From assembly GCA_902728285.1 (NCBI GenBank), contig CACVBU010000865.1, forward strand, positions 3,110,355-3,174,354: a stretch of 64,000 nt of DNA, written 5' to 3'. Position 1 is the stretch's first letter, and each line of letters begins with the position of its first letter. The notes below the pieces were generated by a model, which saw only the letters and a list, made by a program, of their open reading frames with translations, was not told the origin of the DNA and did not search any database. Position numbers and translations under genes: made by a program. Origin of the DNA: Clytia hemisphaerica. Taxonomy: Eukaryota; Cnidaria; Hydrozoa; Leptothecata; Clytiidae. Below are positions 46,992 to 58,429 of the stretch, piece after piece.

Positions 46992-48854
46992 AAACCCAAA
47001 GAGCCAAAGAACGAAAACAACAAAAGCAATTAATAAAACACAAACTGATAAAGAAACACTACCTGATAAAGAAATACCAAATGATAAAGAACCACCAAAA
47101 GGGAAAAGAAAGAGGACTAAAAAAGTTGTCAGTAAGTAGATTTAACGTATTTGTATGAGCACTGTGGTATTTATAGGTAAAAAAACACTATACATTGTAC
47201 AATGGGTATATTAACTCCACTTGAATCAGAGGGCCCGGGGGTGGGGTACTTAGGCAAATGGAGGGTACGGTATGTGCCGCCCTTAAGGGTACCTTTTTTG
47301 GACTTCCAAAGTCCCGCTAAGGGTCGGAATAATCAGAAAATCAAATTTCAGTCCCAGTAAGGGTCGAAAAAATAGGAAAATTTCAACTTTTTACCCCCTG
47401 AAAGATCGAAATTTGGTCAAAATTGGTCAAATTAGTCCCGCTAAGGGTAGTAAAATTCCCAAAATTTTCCTTTGTTTTCTCCTTTTAAGTCCCGGTAAGG
47501 GTCCAAAATTCGAAAGTCGGGCAGCACCCCCCCCCGTCAGCTCGCAACCCTAGTACCCCCCCCCCCCGGGTCAGGGGGTCACCCTTCCACCCTGGTGTAG
47601 TCTGTGTACGGTGAGATTTTTGGCAGCAAAAATATTTCCTACTGTCTGGATGTACTTGGTTTTTAAATAGTATTTAGTAAGTCAGAATATGCCGACCGTG
47701 CACCAACCATAAAACATCATACAAAGTAGGGATATGTTTACCTACCAACATTTGCTGGTTTGCCATTTTATATTTGAGTTATTACATTATAATTTTTACA
47801 GAAGTTTGAAGATAAAATAAAGTATTTATTTTTTTTCTTCAGGAATGCTGTCAATATCAATGGCTACTTTAAAACCCAATTGCTCCCAAATACTCGAAAA
47901 TGCATTAAAGTTTTCTGTTGACGACAAAATCAACAACCTAAAGAGGTCTGGAAAAACTTTTGGAAATTTTGTCAGAGAAGCAACACAAGTACTACTGTCA
48001 GCTAAAACAAAAGACTTTGACGATCTTGCATATCATGTTGTCGAAGACATGTTTGCCCTAATAAGCTAGGGAAATTTGCTTGACGACCTATTCATGGCAC
48101 AGGCTTACCAAAAAGTCCAGATATATTGTACTGAACCTATCGAAACGTAGAATTCAATTTTGCTACCAGGTATATCAAAACATGTTTGTAGGTGATGGAG
48201 GCTATAATCAAGATCCAAAATGAAGTTTACGAAAAAGCTACCCCACCGTCAGATGAAAAAGTTAAAATTTCCGAGGATGAACAAAAAGTGGTGCTTTATG
48301 TAGCTGGTTATGTCATTTATACTTTATTGAAAAGATAAAAGCGATTAAAGAATTCGCCTGATGTGCTAACGCGGGAAACAGCAGCTGCTGCAATAGATTT
48401 TTTGAAAACTTTAGACACAAGATTTGAGAGAGATATTGAAGCCAGAAGCTTCCTTGAGTATTCAAACGAATGGATCCAACTCAAAAATCGTGGTGGTTTA
48501 GTCAAAGTTAATGCTAATATGTTTATTTTCATCCCACGTGTTGAAAATGTTTAAATTGTTGAAGAAGTACCGAGGTGAAGATTTGCCAGACATTATTTGG
48601 GAGAAAATATCTGAATCACCTCTCATCAACAGTGGATGGTCAAACGATGCCAAGGATCTTGGAAATGAAAATGTAAAGAAACTTCTTTTGAAACAGATTT
48701 TGGAAAAGTGAGTTGATGTAAGAGCAAGAGGCTATGTGGACTTTTATGTCCAAATAATAAAAAGACTAGTATCGAAACAAAAAGACACTGAAAAGGAAAA
48801 ATCCAAAATATCAAGCAAGGCCCAGCCAGCCTTGCGCAAGGTGTTAGCTAATTA
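46992..48854 (+). pseudogene. Transposase-like relic with YVAGYV and RGGL motifs
   Basis: A Lys-rich exon (46992-47131: TDKETLPDKEIPNDKEPPKG then KRKRTKKV) ends at a GTAAGT donor and joins in phase to an exon at 47843 (MLSISMATLKPNCSQ). After a stop at 48069, a second coding block (about 48190-48854) reads EDEQKVVLYVAGYVIYTLLK, then WIQLKNRGGLVKVN. This pair of motifs is typical of the C-terminal part of P/THAP9-like and related transposase-associated proteins. The block ends with VRARGYVDFYVQ. A stop at 48338, a frameshift near 48550 and a stop at 48710 show decay. Family name uncertain. Confidence 0.5.
47220..47600. repeat. GTCCCGCTAAGGGT degenerate tandem repeat
   Basis: Five units of AGTCCCGCTAAGGGTCG with variants (CCCAGTAAGGGTC, CCCGGTAAGGGTC) at about 55-bp spacing. 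They are bounded by G-rich GGGCCCGGGGGTGGGG on the left and C-runs on the right. It sits in the intron of the relic above. Confidence 0.75.
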
Positions 48855-49245
48855 ATTTTCAAAATTATTATCTAGGCTACTAGGGATATAAAGAATTAGC
48901 GAGAGTCAAAGGCATAATTATCTTTCTCCTGAGATTTACGGACATTTTTTGTAAGAGCCCGCAATTCTCATGAAAGAAATTTACCGAGTAAATTTTCCCC
49001 AGCGACAAATTTTTTTGCAAAGTGATTAGAAAAAAGAGAAATAAACACAGGAGCAATAATCAGCTGATGTAGTCGGCTCAAAAAAAACTAAATAAGATTT
49101 TCTCTTTGAAAAAGCTTTCGAAATAAGTCTGTTTGGGAATATACTCAAGAAAACTTTTGAACTCGGCTTTCATCTTTTGAAAATAACGTCTTAAATTCTT
49201 ATAGTAGTACGTTACGGTACGGTACGGTAAAATCGCTCAAAGATA

Positions 49246-49583
49246 CTTTTGTGGGGATTAAATTTCGCGGATTTCGCGGATTTGGGTGTCATCCGCGAAA
49301 ATTCGCGAAATTAAGTCCCATTGGAAATTTGGAAGGGCCTCATTCGCGAAATATTTCTAAAAAATACTCAAAATATGTCAAATAAATACTATTTGAATGG
49401 TTACTTGCACCAAAGAAGCACAAATAATGTGTATTTCAACAAGCAACATGCATGATTTGACAGTAGAAGTCACATAATCGTGAAAATATTGCCACCCAAT
49501 AGTGCCATACGTGAAATTAAGTCCCTGCGAAATTTTTGAATTTCGCGGATAGACTCGACCGCGAGATTTAATCCCCGTGAAAG
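49246..49583. mobile_element. MITE with GGGGATTAAATTTCGCGG ends
   Basis: Left CTTTTGTGGGGATTAAATTT and right (minus strand) CTTTCACGGGGATTAAATCT are inverted, each followed by CGCGG. Interior words AAATTCGCGAAATTAAGTCC recur. Similar text occurs near 63240-63300. Boundaries approximate. Confidence 0.65.
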
Positions 49584-49596
49584 TTTATCCCATTAA

Positions 49597-50347
49597 CCCT
49601 ATTAGCCCCAGGGGGGGTAGAATCTACCACGCTGGAGTTATTTTGTTTATATCTCGGAGAAAAATTTTCAAACGACTTGAAACTTTCTGACTTTTAATAA
49701 AATCTTATTAAGAGTACTTGTACAACATTTTAGGGTCATAGGTTGTCCGGATCAGGTTTTATGACTTTATTGTGAAACATGACATAAAACCCAGCTAAAA
49801 TCCTTAAAACTCAAAATTTTAAAGTACTGATAACTTCTAAACTATTTATTCAATCATTTTCAAATTTTGACACGTGATAGGCATTGATAATACAAATTTA
49901 AAAAATCTAAAGAAAATTTTTGAAAATGATGACGTCATCATTTATGACGTCATCAAATTTTGAAAATTTTACTCATCTTCAGCATAGATTTTAAGAAAAG
50001 ATCTTCATGGAAATTGCAAAACCGGCAATTATGTTAAATAACAGTCTTTTACCTTTCAGAATCTTCAAACAGAATCGAAATATCCTTATTGGTTCGACTG
50101 TAATAGACATTTTTGTAAACCATATATTTGGGCTTTTTTCCGACAGGTGGAAATTTTGTGATGACGTCATCAGTTTTTGAATGACGTCATCAATTTATTT
50201 TTTCTTCCTGGAAAATTGTATCATGATGGAGAACATCTGGACCAAATTTCATGGCCATAGCTCTTCTAGATCGAAAATAATCGAGGGTGGTAGATTCTAC
50301 CCCCCCCCTGGGGATACAAAAGTCAAAAAAGCTTGGGGCTAATAGGG
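49597..50347. mobile_element. TTAA-flanked element with CCCTATTAGCCCC ends (piggyBac-like)
   Basis: CCCTATTAGCCCCAGGGGGG at the left and GGGGCTAATAGGG at the right, exactly flanked by TTAA (49593-49596 and 50348-50351). TTAA duplication with CCCT tips is the piggyBac signature. The interior is noncoding with several ATGACGTCAT palindromes. Confidence 0.8.
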
Positions 50348-50929
50348 TTAAAGTAGTCTAGCAAGAAGTTTTTTGCTAACAATTTTATGAATTTAAGTAC
50401 TTTTAGATAAGAATTGTAATCAAGCACGAATTAAAATCGGAGAGCTCACTCCTATGAAAGAATTGTCTTCAAATTCATGATCAGTATATCTAAATATTTA
50501 AAGAAAAATAAATAACGGTCTTGTGAAAGGTAACCTATGAAAACCAAAATCACAATACTATATTATATTGACCAATAAAATCTCTTTAAAACCTTATGAA
50601 ATAAAAGATGACACAAGGGTAAAAAAAGTTAAAAGAACTCAGTGCCCAACTTTTACAGAATACAGTAATACGCAGTAAGCTTGAAATTTTATGAGATGTG
50701 TTCTGAAGCGACTGGATAAACAAATATTGGAATCCTATATGTTCCTAAATGTTTACTTATCGAATCCGGAAAAACCATTTTGAAACTATGAAATAGGCAA
50801 TTTAGCAATTTGTCAATCCCTCATCCTATACAGGTAAAATTCTTTTACACTTGAATTGAAATACAAATAAATAAGTCTATTGATCAACAACCAATATTTT
50901 GCTTTTGTCTTTTTGGTACCTGTTCATCA

Positions 50930-53900
50930 CTAATATCATCAAACCGTGACCTGGGACTTCAACATTGCTACCAACGATTGACTAGATTCCAAAAGTGTGT
51001 CTAAGGGTGTTATCATTATATGACACATCTCTAACTCCTGGGTTGTCTTGGCTATATCCCAAAATAGTTTTCTAAGTCATCTTCACAGAAACGATTGCTC
51101 ATGACGTATCTGACTTCCTTTCCATCCAACAAGTACTGGATGCATTCGGTCACACGATATCAGAAATCTTTCTCCTTGTTGTGCCCTTTCATTTTCTAGA
51201 TAAGAAAATGGAAAAATAAATCAATCGGCACGAAAGAATCAATTCCCCAAAACAGCTTTTTACTAGCCAGGTGTGAAGGCAAAACATTTTAAGGTGCATC
51301 AATCCAAATTGTAACAAAGTCAACTTGTTATTGTTGTGAAATAGATTAAAATGATAATTACCTTGTGTAGCTTTGCGATTTGAAGCAGCACCATCTGTTG
51401 TACACCCTAAGACCCACAAATTGCAAGACATTTCAAGGATGGAAACAGCTCTCCAAAACAATGGAAAAATCTGTGGCAAAGCTGTATGACAGTGGATTGA
51501 CAAAACTTTTTACCAAAAAAAAAACAGAAGATGTGAAGCCAAACTTTCAACATTGCTTAATGAAGAGTAGTTTGTTTCGAGATCACCTAAATCTACAAAG
51601 CCAATCAATTCTCCGGTGTTTCGATCCCATACCAGATCCTAAAGATACATAAAACAATGATATGCATTGAGTATAGTGTTCGAATATCAATAATGGAGGG
51701 ATCATTCTATCCAAATTCCCAGTTATCAATTTCACTGGAAATGAATAAAATTGTTGAATTACAAAGGATGCGAAATTCTGACCAAAGAGTCTCTAAGGAT
51801 AATCATTTTTAAACTTATTGAGAAAGTCTGACCCATAAACTAAGATAGGTTTTGAATTTGCACAAACCATAACCAAGAGAAATCAATTACAGAGTAGTTA
51901 TAAATGTATATTATATTAAAAAAAATAACTTTTTCAAGAAAGTAGTTTCACTTAGCATTGCTGGAATTTTTCTTGGCACTGTTTTATATGCCAGCCATAA
52001 TACTCAAAACTCAATCCGAAAATACTTTTGTCAAATAGTTCACTGAAATTGGTTCAATATCAGAAAGAGATCCACTTTAATACAAAATTTCGGTAATAAA
52101 ATGAAAAATTAAAAAAAAATCATAATTTTTATAATTTTATAATAATAATTTTTACCAGAAAAAAGTTTTGGTAAAGTTCTTTGGTATTTCGGAAATCAGT
52201 AACCTTGTACGCCCCTATAAGTTAGCTGATATTTTCTTAATCACCCCTCAATATCCCAACAGATTTTTATCCAGGACCTATTTTGTCGGCTGATAGCATC
52301 AATAGCAAACTATAGGCTCAGAAGAAACTCAATCTAATTATACAAAACAACCCCAGCTAATAGTGCCTAAAAATCCCTGCATAGTCATAATAAGCATAGT
52401 CAAGTATAGAAAATAAACAAACCTCCTGGACTTTCATTTCGTCCATCAATGAAATAATGTATCGCTCAACATCAATGAAATTTGAAGTTTTTGATGCTTA
52501 CTCCTTGACAATTGAAGGATTGAAGCCCCTCCGAGGTTTGATGTAGTTACGATAGTCTCGAAGAGTCCGCTCGCTGGATAAGGAAAGGTTCCCACTTCCT
52601 GTTTTCTCATCAACTCTCTGTATGCACTGGCAGATTTTGCATGTATGGCCAAGCAGTATTTGATAACCATGGGATGATATTGAGACTTTGTTTCAGTACG
52701 AAGGTATTTTTGCTGTTCCTCCCAAAAGAGGCGCATTAAAGGGGGAACTTTCTCTTTAGGCACTCCTTTGAAGATATCAACAATATCGGTTTCCATCTGA
52801 TTATCGATTTCGCATGACTTTTGAGAAATTTGTTGCTGCATCTCAGCTTACTGTTCTTTGAGTTGCTGACATTGCAGCTCATGATCTCCTATTGTCAATT
52901 TTTGATGTTGGACTGTAGCTCTTAATCTGTCAGGTGAAACCAACCTTAATGGGGCTTTGGGACTGACAGGGGATTGTAATTGGCTTCTCTTCCTGTTTAG
53001 TTCAATTTTTGTGGAGATCCAAAGCTTTTTGCAGGGCTCGCAATTTCTGTTTTATTTTACAAAACTGTGAAATTATTTGCTCTGAGATATTCCAATTGTA
53101 GTTGATTTGGTTTCTCAGCTTGGGCTTTCCATTCATTGAAATTCAAATGCTTCGGAATAATATGCTTTGATATGTTGATAGAGTCCATGACATCTGCTTT
53201 GTCAATACCAGAGGATAATTGAAGAATATTAATTATTTTTGAAAAATTGTGATGGTGTTATGTTGAAAAATGATTTGGGTGCTACTTTGTAAAGATCACT
53301 ATTTGTTAAAATCATCCACACGAAAACTCTGATTGAAATATCAAGATTTTGGTCGGCATAAATCTGATACTTGGGAAGTAAAAAACCTTCCATAAAATGA
53401 GATAGTACCACATATGTCTCAAAAACTTTGAGAGTCCAACCAACCAATTTTAGCTTTTCAATTCTTTCCAAAAAAATCAGGAAAGTATTTGTAAAATTTT
53501 TGGATGGTATCTCCAGTAACGCTTGTTCATTTTGATGTTGTTCTCGTTTACTGACGGCTGATGATGACCTTTCTTGTTTGGATGAAGAGGGTATGGATTT
53601 TACAGGAAGATTCAGTATTAGCAATGCTCCCTCTTTCCATTTTCGTTTGTGAAAAGAAGAAAGATATTTTAGAGGAAGATAAAATCAATAATTGATAGCC
53701 AATCGAGATATTGGTAATGCATGAAACAGTTGGTGACGATAGGCTTTTTGGATTATATGTTACAGGGCTTAAATTTGTGATGATTATTTACAATTTGTTT
53801 GACTGGAGCAATTAATCATCCAATGTATAGTGTATATTAACAATTTTGGACTATAGATAAATTTAAAAGATTGTAGTAAATAGTCACTCAGGGGCAAGAA

Positions 53901-54262
53901 AGAAAAATAACTGCTTCTTGCTTACACTTGTGTAATCCCCTCATATCATCATTATGTACATAGCTGCTGGCTTTCTTCGTAAAGTAGTACCTAAAGGTGA
54001 AAAATGTTCCTACGGCCTCCAGAATAAATATTATCAGATACTTACTAATGTAACAGTCTTTATCAGCAAAATCTTTCTGGCATATATGAAGTCTGTCCTT
54101 ATCTCTCAATCTTTTGAAATCATCATCTACAATCCGATCTCTAGTAATGATTCTCAGCAATTCTTCTCGCCATTTAGCACGAGCTGGAGTACTGGGTGTA
54201 GGTAGTTTTTTCTCTTTTCTTTAAGTTCTACATCCAACTATACAGCAATTTACTCCAGGCAT
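50930..54262 (-). pseudogene. P-element/THAP9-like transposase relic
   Basis: Begins with a THAP finger at ATG 54262 (MPGVNCCIVGC), then a stop, then ARAKWREELLRIITRD and LHICQKDFADKDCY, ending at a GTAAGT donor (54046). In CxxH of the finger the His is Asp. Next come 53624-53229 (LKLVGWTLKVFETYV, FSIRVF-like DISIRVFVWMI), 52841-52446 (PPLMRLFWEEQQKYL, AKSASAYREL, then in another frame SERTLRDYRNYIKPRRGFNP and YIISLMDEMKVQE), about 51640-51358 (DLVWDRNTGELIGFVDLGD, LFWRAVSILEMSCNLWV, TTDGAASNRK) and about 51180-51080 (CIQYLLDGKEVRYVMSN, EDDLENYFG). The order and motifs follow P/THAP9 transposases. At least three frameshifts and several stops make it inactive. Confidence 0.75.
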
Positions 54263-54579
54263 TTTCTACTTTTCTACAGCTTTCACTGTCGTTTACGCCG
54301 CCATTTCGAATTTGTTGTGCAGGAATAGGAGACTCGGCCCGAGTAAAATCGTATTCAAAATCATAAAACAATGCGCTATTGTTCGCTTCCTGTCTAACAA
54401 TTTTCTTCAGTCTATGGTCAACAGGTACCTTATGCCCTGCAGATTTTTTCCCGGCAGCGGTGATTTAGCGGCCGAAGGCCTGGAGAAAATGAATTGTGGA
54501 AATCTTTTTTATAAATTCTTTTAAAGATAAAGATTTTTATATGATGTTTCAATGGTAAATAGTATTGAAAACAAATTAA

Positions 54580-54846
54580 CCCTTTCATTCCGGGAGTGCT
54601 CACAGCTACTTTCCCAGAGTCGTAAAATGAGTTTTTGAATGCATTTACTTATACTTCAATATCTCTGGAATCACTAAACCTAAGCCTCTCAAGTTTTCAC
54701 TTATAGTATGAGGATCATTTTGATAGAAAGAAATTTGCAAAATGACGTCATCAGCGTAAAAAGAAGTCGGGGCCCGCTGTGCAGTCCTCTGGGAAAAAAC
54801 GACGGGTTTAAAGGGACTGCATTGCGGTCGCCTGGGACTGAAAGGG
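54580..54846. mobile_element. TTAA-flanked MITE with CCCTTTCA ends (piggyBac-like)
   Basis: CCCTTTCATTCCGGGAG at the left and CCTGGGACTGAAAGGG at the right, flanked by TTAA on both sides (54576-54579 and 54847-54850). Length 267 bp, no coding capacity. Confidence 0.85.
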
Positions 54847-54949
54847 TTAAGATTTTAAAAGATTTTAAACTAAAAAGAATGAAAATGAATGCCAATAACT
54901 CGTCTCGAACTACTCATCTTTCGTTTTCGATACCACTGGACCATCGCAA

Positions 54950-55200
54950 CTGATGCCTTGCCGAGTGGTTCAAGCTAGTTTAACTGACCCTATCAGGTAT
55001 TCGACCGGTGACTTGCTAAATCAGGTCTTCGGCCATTAAATCAGGTTTTCAGTGGTTGATTCAGGTCTTCGGCCGCTAATTCAGAAAGAAAGTTTGCTTT
55101 GCTTTGTCATTGTACTGACTTGCTAGAATAAGAATTGTAAAACAGGTTTGGGCTCTCGGCCTCATGTGTAGTGATGGTCGGTTCTCATAAATGACTTTAA
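54950..55200 (+). repeat. tRNA-Leu/Ser-like SINE candidate
   Basis: TTGCCGAGTGGTTC (54958-54971) is a good match to the A box of type II tRNAs. GGTATTCGACC (54996-55006) resembles a B box at normal spacing. Downstream text repeats AATCAGGTCTTCGGCC three times. Not a functional tRNA: no closing acceptor stem is visible. Confidence 0.45.
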
Positions 55201-55544
55201 TTACTGTTCTCGGTAATAGCATCTCGGATCCCTATATGAAGCGTAGTATCTTCCTTTGTTTAATGGAGCTGATACTTCTAAGGTAACGGTGAGGCATAGT
55301 AGTAACTCTTTGGTCTTGTGAGCTCTTTTCTTCTACATTTAGGGCATTCAATATCTTAGATGAGGTGGGAACCAAAACATCATATAACAAATCAATCATT
55401 TTTGGTGTCACAAGTTTGCAAAAATTTTCCATGCCATTGACGATTGCTTGACATTGCCAAGCTGGCTTTTTTAATCAGTGTAGCACGAGTGATTTTGTCG
55501 GTCAACTGAATTAGGTTATTACGAGTTGGCATTTCATAGATTGA

Positions 55545-55965
55545 TCATTCACTTAAAATGTCAATAATACCTTGTTGGTCGAATTCAGCAGTACCTTCAA
55601 ACAGACGCCCTTCATTGTTAGGTAAGAAGAAGAAGAAGCTGGTACTTGGGTAACTTTTGTTCTTGGCAGAATCTTTAAACGTAAACTGGATGATTGCCAT
55701 ATTCAGCACATCAGATGACAAGATTGCTTCGTCACATATGGTACAGAATGCAAATGAACTGAACAGTTTTACTGGGTTTTTACAGCGAAGACACACTAGA
55801 ATCTTTTATAATGAAGATAATTTTATTCCTGATATGATACCATTCATTTTCAGTTAGCACTACAGGCAATTTAATGAAGTCGTCGGCTAATTCTAGCAAT
55901 TCAGTTATATCTGAACACTTCAAAACACGCTTCGAGTTGTACAAGCTTACAGTAACATTTGTGAA
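55545..55965 (-). pseudogene. Zinc-ribbon/OB-fold-like remnant (possibly RPA-like)
   Basis: Minus-strand text SLYNSKRVLKCSDITELLE and FIKLPVVLTENEWYHIR is followed, after a one-base shift, by CLRCKNPVKLFSSFAFCTIC and FEGTAEFDQQGIIDILSE before a stop. Two CxxC pairs 15 residues apart, then a beta-rich segment, recall the C-terminal zinc-ribbon OB fold of replication protein A, which some transposons carry. That assignment is tentative. A further minus-strand frame at 55232-55432 may be part of the same gene. Confidence 0.35.
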
Positions 55966-55969
55966 TTTG

Positions 55970-56790
55970 TAGCATTATTTTGCAGAGATTTTTCCAACAA
56001 GATCACCATACACTGTCAACGGACATGAAGAAAGCAATACAGAGCTGTTAATGAAGGCCAAAAACTACCTTTCCAAAAGAAAAAGTTAACAACTGAACCC
56101 TAAACTAGCAAATCAATCCAAAGAAAAATATATAAGACAAAATCAATAGTAACGATCATCGATGGAAATAGTTCAAAACAAATGCTCGAATACTACCACT
56201 ATCCAAACCTAGTCTAAAAACTGCCACTTAGTACACATCCATCGACCCAATGCCACACACCTAAATAACCATTTCCATCCGACATACACATGAAAAGACA
56301 AATCCAATAAAATGACAAAGCCGGTACCAATATTGTGAGGGTACATAAGTAGCTCAGTTTCGACCCTTGTCGATGGACTGACTTATGTACCATGAAGAAA
56401 ACAGGGTCACCTGCGACACAGGTCCACCGAAGTGGTCATCAGCAGCAATTTTCTTCCCGAACATACAATAAAGTAAACAAAAATAAAAATCGACAAGTCC
56501 AAAGTAAATAAAATAGAAGAAAAAAAATCATGAAAAATCCAGTAAGCTATCACAAAATAATTTTGAGTCGGCGCTGAACTCTTTAAGAAAAGGATGTTTA
56601 CCATACAATTTCTTCAAAACTCTCCGTATTCCTGATTTGTTTGCACCTTGTTTCAGGGATTATTAAGAGAGTTGCCAGGAATCATTAATTCTTGAAATGG
56701 TAATAGTTCTGTTGACATACCTGGTTCTTTTAGACTAGCAACCACAACTTGGAGAGTCAATGGACTTATACAAGGGTTTATCTTGAATTA
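55970..56790. other. No gene recognised
   Basis: AT-rich sequence with short ORFs on both strands and no domain-like text. A palindromic GGTACATAAGT...ACTTATGTACC pair at about 56339-56391 could be a short hairpin or MITE remnant. Confidence 0.35.
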
Positions 56791-57113
56791 CATCTTTGAC
56801 CCAGGGGAGGGGGGCACTCATATGATCTGGCCTACGTCATGTGCTGCGCTTAAGGGTGGGGTTTTTCAGCATCCCAAAATGCACTGTAAGGGTGTGTTTC
56901 TGTGAGATTGCATTGCAAGGGTCGAATTTTAAAACAAATTGAAAATAATTGCTAAAAAGAAAGGTTTTTACTTCTTGTTTGTTTGAAAAAGTTTCTTTGT
57001 CTGATAATTACAGCTGACAAGAATAATTTTCTCAGTTTTTCTTTGAAACAGAAAACTTCCAAGCTTCTTCTTTTACGCAGATTTATAGCTGAGAAATATC
57101 GTGCACTATAAGG

Positions 57114-57995
57114 GGCAGGTCTAAAACGCCTAATACCTACTACTTATTACTCACTACCTAATACTTAATACTGACTACCTAATCCGTTTGGATACTTTAC
57201 AGACCAGAACTTCTGGAATGTGTTATCCAAAAGAATATTTGATTATTAAAGTAAATATTTTCTTCGCCTCGTATAAGTACAAAGCAAAAGGTTATTATCT
57301 TTATCTAGTTTTTCTTCCTTTTACTGCTCTCTCTATTATGACTTTGATTTAATTATAAGAACACATGTGCAAATATCTAAAATCAGTTATTCTTATACAC
57401 CCCTGTCTCCTTTATAAAGATCCAAATTGCTAAAACGTTATTTAAACGTTATTTGAGATTAAATATATAGGTCATTTAATTGTATCCTTTTGTATTTCCC
57501 AGCTGGCACACAACGTTGGCTCAACGTTCATCTAACGTTATACGGGCGTTATGGAAATTAGATAAACGTTGAAACAACGTTGTGCATCATATCGAGTAAA
57601 GTGTCATACTACTTTTTGAGATTGGTTTCTAGGGCTTTATCTTTATCCTCTCAACTGATTCTTATAAATAAAACTAATATGAATGAGCAAGCGAAATATT
57701 TTTCTACTACGAAAAAGTGTGTCTCGACAAAATGTGTGTAGTCAGTAAACTTCATAGAAAAAGCGCGGGAAAATGAAGTGAAGAGAAAAAAAGAAAGAAA
57801 ATATTCTTCTATAGTCTTCAAAACGCTGTAAGACAAAATTTGAAATTTTTTTAACACCAAAATTTCAGATTTGGTCATATTTGGCATGCTGATTATTTTA
57901 AAGGTATTTTCGAGCAATTTTGAGGTATATATAGTAAATATTAAGTATTAGGTAGTAAGTATTAAGTAGTAAGTATTAGGCATTTTAGACCTGCC
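57114..57995. mobile_element. MITE whose arms repeat TACTTA
   Basis: GGCAGGTCTAAAACGCCTAA at the left and (minus strand) GGCAGGTCTAAAATGCCTAA at the right are inverted. Both arms continue as arrays of ACCTACTACTTA/TACTTAATACT words for about 60 bp. Inserted inside the TAAGGGT-type repeat. Confidence 0.8.
57498..57600 (+). repeat. Solo terminus of a second CACTA-like family
   Basis: CCCAGCTGGCACACAACGTT starts like the TIR of the 16.6-30.1 kb element (CCCAGCCGGCAC) and is followed by repeated AACGTT words, a common subterminal pattern. No matching right end is visible, so it is a fragment. It sits inside the MITE above. Confidence 0.5.
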
Positions 57996-58429
57996 TGTAA
58001 ATCAAGAAAAAATGCACTGAAAGGGTACCTTTTCAGCCATATTGAACTGCACTGTAAGCGTAATTTTGATATCGCTATGATGCATCTGATTTAAAAACCA
58101 TAATTTATTGATGGTTCCATTGTATTTTTTTCTTCAAATTTTCAAAACATGCAAAAATTAATTCTATCTGAAGAAGTGTAGGTTCTTGATTGTTGCAGGG
58201 TGAAATTTTATTTTCGTTTAATCTAAGCCAAAGTATTGCCGGGTTAAACTTTACTTAAAAAGTGATTTTTGCAATAGTTATGAGCTACTTTTTTATAATT
58301 GATGACAGTTAAATAATTGGCTAATTAACATTCGAAATTCGTCTACTGAAAGATTCTCAATGATAGATATCGATAAAAAAATATACGTGCGTATTTTCAT
58401 TCAGCAGCAGAGGGAACTTATTTCCCCGA

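Larger units (their letters stand above)
56800..58050. repeat. CACTGTAAGGGT-type degenerate repeat
   Basis: Words such as ATGCACTGTAAGGGTG and TGCATTGCAAGGGTCG at the left and AATGCACTGAAAGGGTACC at the right surround an inserted MITE. Related in form to 37800-38060 and 47220-47600. Confidence 0.6.
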
